From a bacterium (GTDB lineage: Bacteria > Chlamydiota > Chlamydiia > Chlamydiales > 2-12-FULL-49-11), in contig JAHZKV010000040.1 of NCBI GenBank assembly GCA_022600215.1, positions 1 to 15,392 of the forward strand: a DNA stretch of 15,392 nucleotides. The letters are read 5' to 3'. A program made the position numbers and the translations under genes. The notes below the pieces were generated by a model. The model was not told the DNA's origin and searched no databases. It worked only from the letters and a program-made list of their open reading frames with translations. How positions within the stretch are numbered: position 1 is the stretch's first letter; every line of letters starts with the position of its first letter. Below, in pieces: positions 1 through 6,500 of this stretch.

Positions 1-1
1 C

Positions 2-187
2 CTTAAAAACACAAAGATGAAGAGTTTCATGGTTCTACAAATCCATGATGAATTAATTTTTGAATGCCCCGAAGAAGAGCTAGAAACCCTAGAAAAAATG
101 GTGAAAAAAGAGATGGAAGAGGCGTTTACTCTCTTGATCCCGCTAAAAGTGGATGTTTCCGTTGGAAAAAATTGGAGCAAATGCTAA
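2..187 (+). CDS. polA: DNA polymerase I, C-terminal fragment (5' end outside window)
   Basis: Only the last 61 codons are present, in the frame that ends at TAA 185-187. The peptide contains QIHDELIFE, which matches polymerase motif C of family A DNA polymerases (the HDE acidic pair near the active site), followed by the helical tail and the closing VDVSVGKNWSKC, close to the usual PolA ending (V..G.NW). PolA fills gaps and replaces RNA primers during replication and repair. The stop lies inside the next gene, coaE, so the two are probably cotranscribed. polA-coaE-rho is a known chlamydial gene order. Identification rests on a short but very conserved segment. Confidence 0.9.
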   Translation, partial: LKNTKMKSFMVLQIHDELIFECPEEELETLEKMVKKEMEEAFTLLIPLKVDVSVGKNWSKC

Positions 188-749
188 GATACAGGTAATA
201 GGGGTTACAGGATATGTAGGCTCTGGTAAGAGCACTCTACTTACTGCCCTATCATCCATGGGGGTGACCACCCTCTCCACAGACAATATTATTCATAGTC
301 TCTACGAACACAACAAAGAGCTTATCAATAAAATACTTACCCTTTTAGGAACCAATATCTTGACTGATCAAACGTTAGATCGAAAAAAAATAGCTGCAAA
401 AATCTTCTCGCAAAAAGAGCTCCTTTTCTCCTTAGAAAAGATGACCCTCCCCTATGTGCTAGAAGAAATTTATAGCTTTGCAAAAAAGGCAGATAGACCA
501 ATAGCTATTGAGTTCCCCCTCCTTTTTGAATACGATTTAGAGCCTCTTTTTGACACCACGATCTTCGTATCTGCAAGCAAAGAAACTTGTAACAAAAGAT
601 CCTCCCTAAAAGATATAGATCTTCGTAATGCCCGCTTTTTAAAGAGCGAAGAAAAAAAACAAAGAGCTTCTCTCACCATTGAAAATAATGGGTCGTTAGA
701 AGAATTTCATCAAACTATCACACATGCCATGGAAGGTATCATTTCATGA
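153..749 (+). CDS. coaE: Dephospho-CoA kinase
   Basis: 198 residues, the normal CoaE length. The protein phosphorylates dephospho-CoA with ATP, the last step of coenzyme A synthesis, in the cytoplasm. Visible are a P-loop, GYVGSGKST (20-28); STDNIIH (42-48), at the place of the family's D-x-D..H substrate motif; RKKIAAKIF (77-85); PLLFE (122-126); and a lid/C-terminal region with R..RFLKSEEKKQRA followed by IENNGSLEEF, the CoaE 'IdN.Gs.e.' ending. The start is uncertain. ATG 153 overlaps the polA end by 35 nt and has only a weak upstream GTGG; TTG 162 is an in-frame alternative. A better-placed ATG at 181, after GGAG, is out of frame (see findings). The stop overlaps the rho start as ATGA. 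Confidence 0.9.
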   Translation: MFPLEKIGANAKIQVIGVTGYVGSGKSTLLTALSSMGVTTLSTDNIIHSLYEHNKELINKILTLLGTNILTDQTLDRKKIAAKIFSQKELLFSLEKMTLPYVLEEIYSFAKKADRPIAIEFPLLFEYDLEPLFDTTIFVSASKETCNKRSSLKDIDLRNARFLKSEEKKQRASLTIENNGSLEEFHQTITHAMEGIIS

Positions 750-2401
750 AAGAAGAAGAAAAAAAACCAATAAACAAAAAAGAGAACAATATGACTACAG
801 AAACATCTGATAAACCCAAAGCGCCTAAAAAAGAGACAAAAAAAGCTGATGCTGCGAAAGCTCCTGCCAAAACTCCTGCAAAAGAAACACTCACTCCTCC
901 TCCTTTAGTAAAGAATATGGCTAAGCCCGAGGCAAAAAAAGCTGCCGCTCCTGAGGCTATCCCTTCCCATGTACGACATAACAATGATACAGCTAAAAAA
1001 AATAACAATAACCGCAGAGGAAATACGGGAAATCGTAAAAAAGGACAAAATTTCCAAAATAGAAATCGTGGAAATAGAAATTCTAACCAAGTATTTGTAG
1101 AACCAGAGCTTCCTGAACTACCAGAAGGGGTAACGGCCACTAGAACAAAGATTGCTGATTTACAAAGAATGAGCTTTGATGAGCTGATCAAATATGCTAA
1201 CCATTTAGGTCTCACCTCCCTTACCAACTTAAATCGCTCCGAAATTGTCTTTGCTATTGTGAAAGCAAAGATTCACGATCCAGCACAAATCTTAGTTGCA
1301 CAAGGAACCCTTGAGATCCTCTCTGATGGTTTTGGATTCCTTCGTTCCCCACAATACAACTACCTATCCTCTGCAGAAGATATTTACGTCTCCCCTGCAC
1401 AAATTCGCCACTACGGACTACGCAGAGGTGATGAGATCTCTGGCCCCATCCGTATCCCAAATGATAAGGATAAATACTTCGCCCTCCTTCGTGTGGAAGA
1501 AGTAAATGGTAAAAAACCTGCCGAGCTTGTAAACCGCAAGTCCTTTGTAAACTTTACTCCCATCCACCCAACCGAAAGATTGATCATGGAAACGGTAAAA
1601 GATAACTACTCTACCAGAGTAATTGATCTAGTATCTCCTGTAGGTAAAGGACAAAGAGCGCTGATTGTAGCTCAACCTAAAGCTGGTAAAACCATTATCC
1701 TACAAAATATCATCCACGGTATCACCGCTAACAACCCCCAAGTAAAGCTCTTGGTGCTACTCATCGATGAAAGACCCGAAGAAGTTACCGACATGCAAAG
1801 ACTTTTAGGCGACAAAGGACAAGTAATTGCCTCAACATTTGATGAGCAACCAGAAAGACACTGCCTTGTTGCGGAGATGTGTATTGAAAAAGCAAAACGC
1901 CTCGTAGAGATGGGCGATGATGTAGTTATCATCCTTGACTCTATCACGAGACTTGCAAGAGCTTATAACACCATCCAACCTCACTCAGGAAAGATCCTAT
2001 CTGGTGGTGTGGATGCTGGCGCTATGCACAAACCAAAACGCTTCTTTGGAGCAGCACGTAACCTCGAAGAGGGCGGCTCCCTTACTATTATTGGCTCGGC
2101 CCTAGTAGATACCGGATCCAAAATGGATGAGGTCATCTATGAAGAGTTTAAAGGAACAGGAAACTTAGAATTGGTACTTGATCGAAGACTCTCTGATAGA
2201 CGTCTATACCCTGCTATTGATGTGATCAAAAGCGGTACCCGTAAAGAAGATCTCCTCTACCACAAAGAAGAGCTGGAAAAGGTCTATAAGCTACGCGCTG
2301 CCCTTGCAGATCTATCCCCTGCTGATGCAATGACACTACTTCTTTCTCGTATGAAAAAGACCACTACCAACACCGAGTTCCTACTTTCTATGAAAGACTA
2401 A
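746..2401 (+). CDS. rho: Transcription termination factor Rho, with a disordered N-terminal extension
   Basis: Hexameric RNA-dependent ATPase that ends transcripts. Residues 145-180 form the helical N-terminal domain and 187-255 the RNA-binding cold-shock-like fold, with the signature DGFGFLRS (194-201) and DIYVSPAQIR. The ATPase core has Walker A QPKAGKT (310-316), the catalytic-Glu segment LIDERPEEVTDM (339-350), Walker B VVIILDSITR (393-402) and the Q-loop SGKILSGGVDAGA (414-426). At 551 residues it is longer than the roughly 420-465 usual for short-form Rho, because of about 130 extra residues: a Lys/Ala/Pro-rich part, then an Asn/Arg/Gly-rich part (about 85-115). ATG 746 overlaps the coaE stop (ATGA) and has GGAAGG upstream, which supports this start; in-frame ATG 791 (Met16) is the alternative. 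An intrinsic terminator follows at once. Confidence 0.97.
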   Translation: MKEEEKKPINKKENNMTTETSDKPKAPKKETKKADAAKAPAKTPAKETLTPPPLVKNMAKPEAKKAAAPEAIPSHVRHNNDTAKKNNNNRRGNTGNRKKGQNFQNRNRGNRNSNQVFVEPELPELPEGVTATRTKIADLQRMSFDELIKYANHLGLTSLTNLNRSEIVFAIVKAKIHDPAQILVAQGTLEILSDGFGFLRSPQYNYLSSAEDIYVSPAQIRHYGLRRGDEISGPIRIPNDKDKYFALLRVEEVNGKKPAELVNRKSFVNFTPIHPTERLIMETVKDNYSTRVIDLVSPVGKGQRALIVAQPKAGKTIILQNIIHGITANNPQVKLLVLLIDERPEEVTDMQRLLGDKGQVIASTFDEQPERHCLVAEMCIEKAKRLVEMGDDVVIILDSITRLARAYNTIQPHSGKILSGGVDAGAMHKPKRFFGAARNLEEGGSLTIIGSALVDTGSKMDEVIYEEFKGTGNLELVLDRRLSDRRLYPAIDVIKSGTRKEDLLYHKEELEKVYKLRAALADLSPADAMTLLLSRMKKTTTNTEFLLSMKD

Positions 2402-2402
2402 C

Positions 2403-2426
2403 AAAAAGCCTGGAAACAGGCTTTTT
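2403..2426. terminator. Intrinsic terminator after rho, usable in both directions
   Basis: A perfect 10-bp stem, AAAAAGCCTG (2403-2412) with CAGGCTTTTT (2417-2426), closed by a GAAA tetraloop. It begins 2 nt after the rho stop and ends in a T tract on the + strand. The reverse strand also ends in five T's, so it can serve the convergent gene ending at 2426, whose stop codon shares its last base pair. Confidence 0.85.
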
Positions 2427-2908
2427 CAATCTCTTTGGAAATAACCTGCTTGAAACTCATGGACAAGTTGGGAAGTCGTATCCATATCAAGGTAAGCATC
2501 TAAATAATTCCTCTGCTCTTCTGGAACTCCATAATACGCTTGAACTTGCTTATTAGTACGAGTCCTTGGATCCTGGTGATAATTTCTTACTATTTCTAGA
2601 TTCTTGGAATCAACGCCTAGATCTATGAAAGTTTCTCTCGCTTTACGGGCTGCTGTATCGAGCTGCTTGACCCTTGTTTTTAGCAAATTCTCTTGATGCT
2701 TTTTGCGAAAAAATAAGATACACCTAGTAAAGATATTTTTAGTCTTTCGCCCACTAAAGTCCATCAACTTATATTCTATCTCTGTAATTTTTCTACTAGC
2801 TGTACTATATTTAGCCTGCTGAGCCTCAAATTGTTCTGCAGCTCTTGCTGCAGCATCATGTGGCGAATCACCCGGATCAATTCCCCCTCCGCGTCCATGT
2901 ATTCCCAT
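2426..2908 (-). CDS. Hypothetical helical/coiled-coil protein, 160 aa
   Basis: Not recognised. The protein opens with a short Gly/Pro-rich segment (MGIHGRGGGIDPGDSP, 1-16), then a long, charged, almost unbroken helix-forming stretch (about 18-105) rich in Ala, Gln, Lys and Glu with heptad-like spacing, interrupted by a hydrophobic/aromatic patch IFTRCILFF (59-67). The last 50 residues are more polar and Tyr-rich (YHQDPRTRTN, YYGVPEEQRNYLDAYLDMD) and could be a small folded tail. There is no signal peptide. A near-perfect Shine-Dalgarno, AGGAGGT, at 2913-2919 supports the start. First of three small minus-strand helical proteins between rho and an Inc-like gene. A secreted effector or chaperone role is possible but is inference from architecture and setting only. 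Confidence 0.7.
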   Translation of the reverse strand: MGIHGRGGGIDPGDSPHDAAARAAEQFEAQQAKYSTASRKITEIEYKLMDFSGRKTKNIFTRCILFFRKKHQENLLKTRVKQLDTAARKARETFIDLGVDSKNLEIVRNYHQDPRTRTNKQVQAYYGVPEEQRNYLDAYLDMDTTSQLVHEFQAGYFQRD

Positions 2909-2912
2909 ATCT

Positions 2913-2919
2913 ACCTCCT
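2913..2919 (-). promoter_or_regulatory. Consensus ribosome binding site for the 160-aa protein
   Basis: On the minus strand this reads AGGAGGT, seven bases complementary to the usual 16S 3' end, 4 nt before ATG 2908. It fixes the start of this otherwise unrecognised gene and is stronger than the sites of most housekeeping genes in the window. Confidence 0.75.
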
Positions 2920-2960
2920 CTCTTATCTATACAAAGCCTTTCAAAGTAATTTAATACAAT

Positions 2961-2994
2961 AAAAAACCCTACTACGATTGTAGTAGGGTTTTTT
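2961..2994 (-). terminator. Strong intrinsic terminator in the gap downstream of the 140-aa gene
   Basis: A perfect 15-bp stem: AAAAAACCCTACTAC (2961-2975) pairs with the reverse complement at 2980-2994, loop GATT. Both strands end in a run of six T's, so it works in either direction. It lies 98 nt past the stop of the minus-strand gene ending at 3092 and just upstream of the 160-aa gene, so it separates these two into different transcripts. Its core resembles the hairpin at 14321-14347 (see findings). Confidence 0.8.
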
Positions 2995-3091
2995 CAATAT
3001 CCCTCATGCTATCAATAGCTCATAGATATTTGCCTAACTCTTATTACACTATGGTATCACTAAGAAACCAATTGCATAAAACATCTTAATC

Positions 3092-3514
3092 TTATTCTAG
3101 ATCTTTAAGCTCCATTTTAATCTTTGCAATTTGGTCCTCATACTCAGCTATTTTATCTGTTAATTTACCCTCTTTTCTTTCCTCTGCACCCAACTTTTTT
3201 GATAAGTGGTGTAGCCTAATCTTGGCAATTTGCACTTTAAAAAATTGTTTAACATTTGATAGAACCGTATCTTGCTTACCCAATCCTTCTCGAAGTTTGC
3301 GTACCCTTCCTTGTAATGTCATTTGTTTTGTTTGCTTTGGATCTAACCTACGCTTAAGACTTTCTGAAGCTTTTTGAGCAACACCTAATGCCTTCTGGGC
3401 GTCCGCTAAAAGCTTTTTATTCTCCAATTTCTTTTGAAACTTACTTACAGGTATATGACTAGCATCATCTATACTAAAACCATCCCCTGATGGACCTAAT
3501 GGATCTATTGGCAT
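3092..3514 (-). CDS. Hypothetical coiled-coil protein, 140 aa
   Basis: Not recognised. It starts with a short Pro/Gly/Asp segment (MPIDPLGPSGDGFSIDD, 1-17), followed by about 115 residues of Lys/Glu/Leu/Gln-rich helix. The end (KLTDKIAEYEDQIAKIKMELKDLE) has clear a/d heptad spacing, which suggests a coiled coil to the C-terminus. No signal peptide or membrane segment. The strong Shine-Dalgarno AGGAGG at 3520-3525 sits 5 nt before ATG 3514. The plan (short Gly/Pro head, basic helix, hydrophobic patch VKQFFKVQIAKIRL at about 88-101) resembles the 160-aa neighbour, so a distant paralogy is possible but not shown. High lysine content and coiled-coil form leave DNA binding, scaffolding or secretion all open. 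Confidence 0.7.
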   Translation of the reverse strand: MPIDPLGPSGDGFSIDDASHIPVSKFQKKLENKKLLADAQKALGVAQKASESLKRRLDPKQTKQMTLQGRVRKLREGLGKQDTVLSNVKQFFKVQIAKIRLHHLSKKLGAEERKEGKLTDKIAEYEDQIAKIKMELKDLE

Positions 3515-3519
3515 ACTTG

Positions 3520-3525
3520 CCTCCT
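3520..3525 (-). promoter_or_regulatory. Consensus ribosome binding site for the 140-aa protein
   Basis: AGGAGG on the minus strand, 5 nt upstream of ATG 3514. It supports both the reality of this small gene and the chosen start. Confidence 0.7.
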
Positions 3526-3593
3526 ATTTTATCTTTAACCCTACGTTTCTTCTATTTATTATCAATACTTATTGCACTTCCTAAACCTCCACA

Positions 3594-3628
3594 AAAATGG
3601 GCCTGCACAAAATGTACAAGCCCTTTTA
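3594..3628 (-). terminator. Terminator-like hairpin after the 302-aa gene
   Basis: GGGCCTGCAC (3599-3608) pairs with GTACAAGCCC (3614-3623), two mismatches in 10 bp, loop AAAAT. On the minus strand the stem is followed by CATTTTTGT. It starts 27 nt after the stop at 3650, so it probably ends the 302-aa gene transcript and keeps it apart from the 140-aa gene. Confidence 0.6.
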
Positions 3629-3649
3629 TTGGTGAATCTTATATCTCCC

Positions 3650-4558
3650 TTATTCTGGTACAGAGATCCCTTCAATCTTCATTGCATCTAACTGCTGCAC
3701 CCTGACAGTTCTACCAAAAAGAGTTAGAAAACTCTCAGATCTTATCCCAGTATGAATTGACTTCCCTTTTGCTAAAGACTTAAGAGTCATCACTTTTATC
3801 TCCATTTGTCTAAGCTTTGCTTTTACTTGTCGATACTCATTTCTTAACATGGGAAGAGCGATTCTTCTAATACCCTCGGCACCATCAATATCTAGTGCTA
3901 ATATTTCTAATCTGTCTCTTAATTTTGCTTCATTTTTGGTAGCTGCTACCATTTGCTCTGCAAATGCATCATATTGCTCTTCTGGCGATGTAACATGCTC
4001 CCTCTCATACCTTTCTGAACATACACCAAGTCCTCCTAGCTGAAAGGCTAATCTCTTTTCAACAGAGGCGAGTTTACCACGCTCTTTATGTACTCTTCCT
4101 TCTAATTTTGCTAACTCATCAGCATTCCTTTGACTAGGTACATCCATAATTGATACTGGTGAATTACTCCTAGCTCTATATACCTGCCTCTCAAAATCTG
4201 CAAGCCCCCTACTAAGCGTAGCTATTTGAGCTTTTAGGGATTGTTTCTGATGATCTGTACTTGCCTCACCATATTCCTTATAAAGATCTGAAATATCGCT
4301 TTTAAACTGAGCAATACGCTCTTGATCACCTGTATCTCTTGTTGCTTCAGCAGCAGGTCTTGGTACTTGTCCATCCTTCCTAAGTAGGAACATCTTCGCC
4401 TCTAACTCTGCTATCTTACTTCTAACCCCTTGTGCCTCAGCTTCTAAACTCTCTCTATCTGCTGAATACCTCTGATAGGCACCTTCTATAAAGGCAGGAG
4501 ACCTCTGCATAAGTTGGATCACTCTTCCTCTAATAACTGCGTCACTTGTACTATTCAT
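3650..4558 (-). CDS. Hypothetical long coiled-coil protein, 302 aa
   Basis: Not recognised. Nearly the whole protein is predicted helix by composition. There are coiled-coil-like blocks at about 33-62 (DRESLEAEAQGVRSKIAELE), 78-135 and 148-175, then a second half (about 210-275) with KNEAKLRDRLEILALDIDGAE and VKAKLRQMEIKVMTLKSLAKG. A Pro-containing linker, SNSPVSIMDVPSQ (about 129-142), splits two coiled-coil halves. No signal peptide and no membrane segment. A canonical promoter (4591-4619) lies just upstream, but there is no clear Shine-Dalgarno before ATG 4558. It is divergent from the Inc-like gene, which suggests shared regulation. The shape fits secreted chlamydial coiled-coil proteins or a structural scaffold; neither can be proven here. 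Confidence 0.75.
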   Translation of the reverse strand: MNSTSDAVIRGRVIQLMQRSPAFIEGAYQRYSADRESLEAEAQGVRSKIAELEAKMFLLRKDGQVPRPAAEATRDTGDQERIAQFKSDISDLYKEYGEASTDHQKQSLKAQIATLSRGLADFERQVYRARSNSPVSIMDVPSQRNADELAKLEGRVHKERGKLASVEKRLAFQLGGLGVCSERYEREHVTSPEEQYDAFAEQMVAATKNEAKLRDRLEILALDIDGAEGIRRIALPMLRNEYRQVKAKLRQMEIKVMTLKSLAKGKSIHTGIRSESFLTLFGRTVRVQQLDAMKIEGISVPE

Positions 4559-4590
4559 ATTAAAACCATTTATTATTAATTATAATAACT

Positions 4591-4619
4591 ATTATAACAT
4601 AATTATGGCTAAAAATCAA
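4591..4619 (-). promoter_or_regulatory. Canonical sigma-70-type promoter of the 302-aa gene
   Basis: On the minus strand: -35 TTGATT (4614-4619), a 17-nt spacer, and a perfect -10 TATAAT (4591-4596). A start of transcription near 4584 would give a leader of about 26 nt before ATG 4558. It lies in a very AT-rich stretch. Confidence 0.7.
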
Positions 4620-4704
4620 TTTATTAGCCTTATAGTAAACACCAGCTCCTCATAATTAACTTATTGTTAAGAGGTTAGAAGTTTTAGGTTATTTAATTCA
4701 ATTG

Positions 4705-4713
4705 TGGTATAAT
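4705..4713 (+). promoter_or_regulatory. Extended -10 promoter of the Inc-like gene
   Basis: TGGTATAAT is a perfect -10 hexamer (TATAAT, 4708-4713) preceded by the TGn extension (TGG, 4705-4707). The -35 region is poor (TAGGTT at a 17-nt spacing), as expected for extended -10 promoters. Transcription would start near 4720. This rules out ATG 4715 as start codon and supports ATG 4745. The site is divergent to the promoter at 4591-4619. Confidence 0.6.
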
Positions 4714-4734
4714 TATGGAGTTAATAATAAACAT

Positions 4735-4739
4735 GAGGT
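4735..4739 (+). promoter_or_regulatory. Ribosome binding site deciding the Inc-like start
   Basis: GAGGT, 5 nt before ATG 4745. It favours this start over in-frame ATG 4715 (at the -10 element) and ATG 4733 (which has GGAG 12 nt upstream). Confidence 0.6.
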
Positions 4740-4744
4740 CATAT

Positions 4745-5095
4745 ATGACAATAGCTGAAATACATTCCAATCCAGGAAGTCGTGCTTCCACACCTACTAA
4801 TGATCACGAAGATAAAGGTGGATTAACCACAAGAGTACAACATCTTGAGGTATCTGCTCCAAGACCACCCCAACTTCTTAGAGCGCCTACCACCGCAATT
4901 TCCCAAGGTGAGTTAGATAAAGCAAGATATACAGCAAATGCTATCCTAGCAGGATGTGTAGCAACGCCTTTATCTGGACTTGGCTATTTATGCTACGCAG
5001 TTGGGCCTGTAAACTTTGCTATTGGATATGCAACCACATTAGCAGTAGCCAGTATCTATGTTGGCATAAAAGAATGCATAAAATTGGATAGATAA
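4745..5095 (+). CDS. Putative inclusion-membrane (Inc-like) protein, 116 aa
   Basis: No sequence family recognised. The architecture is that of chlamydial Inc proteins: a hydrophilic N-terminus (1-60, Ser/Thr/Pro-rich, no classical signal peptide), then two closely spaced hydrophobic helices (about 63-85 and 88-108) joined by a very short turn around GPVN, and a short charged tail ending KECIKLDR. Inc proteins are secreted by the type III system into the inclusion membrane, with both ends facing the host cytosol. The start was set at ATG 4745 because of GAGGT upstream and the promoter at 4705-4713; the longest reading frame begins at 4715 (126 aa). It stands next to three coiled-coil genes of unknown function. 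An ordinary small two-helix membrane protein is the alternative. Confidence 0.6.
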   Translation: MTIAEIHSNPGSRASTPTNDHEDKGGLTTRVQHLEVSAPRPPQLLRAPTTAISQGELDKARYTANAILAGCVATPLSGLGYLCYAVGPVNFAIGYATTLAVASIYVGIKECIKLDR

Positions 5096-5192
5096 ACACT
5101 CCCCAAACCTTTTTTCCAAAGCTTCGAAATAAAACTTTAGTTAAAGGCTAAAGTGTGATACATATAACTGTTGATCAACCGAAATAAGGTGC

Positions 5193-6500
5193 ATGACACA
5201 GAACGAAAAAAGAGTCTTAATCCTCACTGTCTCAGGAGGGGGAGGGCACCTTCAAGCGGCCAGGGCTAAGTACCTTGAACTTTGTGAAGAGAAAAATACC
5301 ACCATCATTCAAAGAGATGTATTTCTAGACTATCTAGGGAAATTTGTCGGCACCTCTTTTGCAGAAACCTGGAACTATTGCCAAGCACATGGGAAGATCA
5401 CTTTTCTCTACCTATTTTCCATCTGCATGTACTACGTCGATAAAGTAATCAGCCCATTGCTAATGATCCGCTTTTTCTTCACCCTTACGCGTAATAATAT
5501 TACCCATGTAATCGATACCCAACATGAAGGAACAAAGGCTTTTCTACGCGTCGTCCGTTTTCTATCCAAATGGAGAAAAAAGAAGATCCATTATGAAAAA
5601 GTATTAACAGATCTCCCAACAAAGAAATGTAATCACTATTTTCGCCCCTTCCGTAATCTCTCCGGTAAATACAAAGAATATCTAACTGTTTGTACTACCA
5701 AACCTCTTTTAGAGGCAGGAGAGACAGAAGAGAGCTTTTGGAAGAAGTATACAGGACTCTCCATAGAAAATATCCACTATACTGGCTTTCCTCTCAGACC
5801 AACCTTTACAGGACTCACCAAACAAGAAGATCTATCTCTCACTTTCAATACCTATTCCGCAGAGCATACCCATGCTGTTTGCAAAGCTATTTCTTTCGGA
5901 AGCTCCCCTTTCAGACGCCAAAAAAATAGCATAGCTTGGAAGCATGAAGGGGAAACTCTCTCCCTTATTACCCTTGGATCCTACCCTCAAAAGAGCTTGA
6001 TGGTAAAATACATGTTAGAGTTTATCAAACAAAAAAATATCCATAATCGCGATCGCAAAGATGTTTTATTCCTCCTTGTAGGTCCAGAAGAGACAGCTCT
6101 TGATTATTTCCATTCCATTATCAAAGAAATAGAAAACACTAGTGACTACCCAAAAAGCTTAACTGTTGTTCCCCTTGCCTTTCAACACGACACCGCTTTA
6201 GCACCCCTTTATGCTAGCCTAGACTTTATCATTGCAAAGGCTGGAGGATTAACTACCATGGAGCTAATCAAAGCAGTAGATGGCTCTATTTTTATCCACG
6301 ATACACCAGAACAAGGTCTCTCGCGCTTTTTCACAAAGCTTACCAAGCACAAGCATGATGCAATGCTCCCGTGGGAGCGTGGCAATGCTAACTACATCAT
6401 TGCAAAGAAAAAAGCCCAGATCATTACACCTGAGCTTTTTGAAACAGTTACGAAAGATTTCTTCGCTAAATCTACTAACGCTTCTTTAGTAAATGCTTAA
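5193..6500 (+). CDS. GT28/MGDG-synthase-like glycosyltransferase
   Basis: 435 residues with the two-Rossmann plan of GT-B glycosyltransferases related to MurG and plant-type monogalactosyldiacylglycerol synthases. The N-terminal glycine-rich loop is SGGGGHLQAA (14-23), the place where MGDG-synthase-like enzymes carry a GGGH motif. The C-terminal half has LLVGPEE (294-300), a PLAFQHD..LAPLYASLDFIIAKAGG stretch in pieces (327-352) and KAGGLTTMEL (349-358), the sugar-nucleotide binding signature of the family. A hydrophobic, aromatic patch at about 70-98 could rest on a membrane. Probable role: transfer of a sugar from a nucleotide-sugar to a lipid or other acceptor; substrate unknown. The RBS AAGG is very close to ATG 5193. 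The 3' end overlaps the convergent gene by 26 nt. The family assignment is firm; the substrate is not. Confidence 0.75.
   Translation: MTQNEKRVLILTVSGGGGHLQAARAKYLELCEEKNTTIIQRDVFLDYLGKFVGTSFAETWNYCQAHGKITFLYLFSICMYYVDKVISPLLMIRFFFTLTRNNITHVIDTQHEGTKAFLRVVRFLSKWRKKKIHYEKVLTDLPTKKCNHYFRPFRNLSGKYKEYLTVCTTKPLLEAGETEESFWKKYTGLSIENIHYTGFPLRPTFTGLTKQEDLSLTFNTYSAEHTHAVCKAISFGSSPFRRQKNSIAWKHEGETLSLITLGSYPQKSLMVKYMLEFIKQKNIHNRDRKDVLFLLVGPEETALDYFHSIIKEIENTSDYPKSLTVVPLAFQHDTALAPLYASLDFIIAKAGGLTTMELIKAVDGSIFIHDTPEQGLSRFFTKLTKHKHDAMLPWERGNANYIIAKKKAQIITPELFETVTKDFFAKSTNASLVNA

Noticed and set aside
739..1227. Long minus-strand reading frame (162 codons) opposite the rho N-terminus
   Set aside because: It is the shadow of the Lys/Ala/Asn-rich low-complexity part of rho; its Phe/Leu/Ser-rich composition follows from that, and no start signals or family features are present.
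4715..4744. ATG 4715 as the start of the Inc-like gene
   Set aside because: It touches the perfect -10 element (4708-4713), so it would not be in the mRNA, and GAGGT 5 nt before ATG 4745 is a better site.
5134..5154. ACTTTAG/CTAAAGT palindrome upstream of the glycosyltransferase
   Set aside because: The stem is only 7 bp, AT-rich and without a T tract; too weak to call a terminator or operator.
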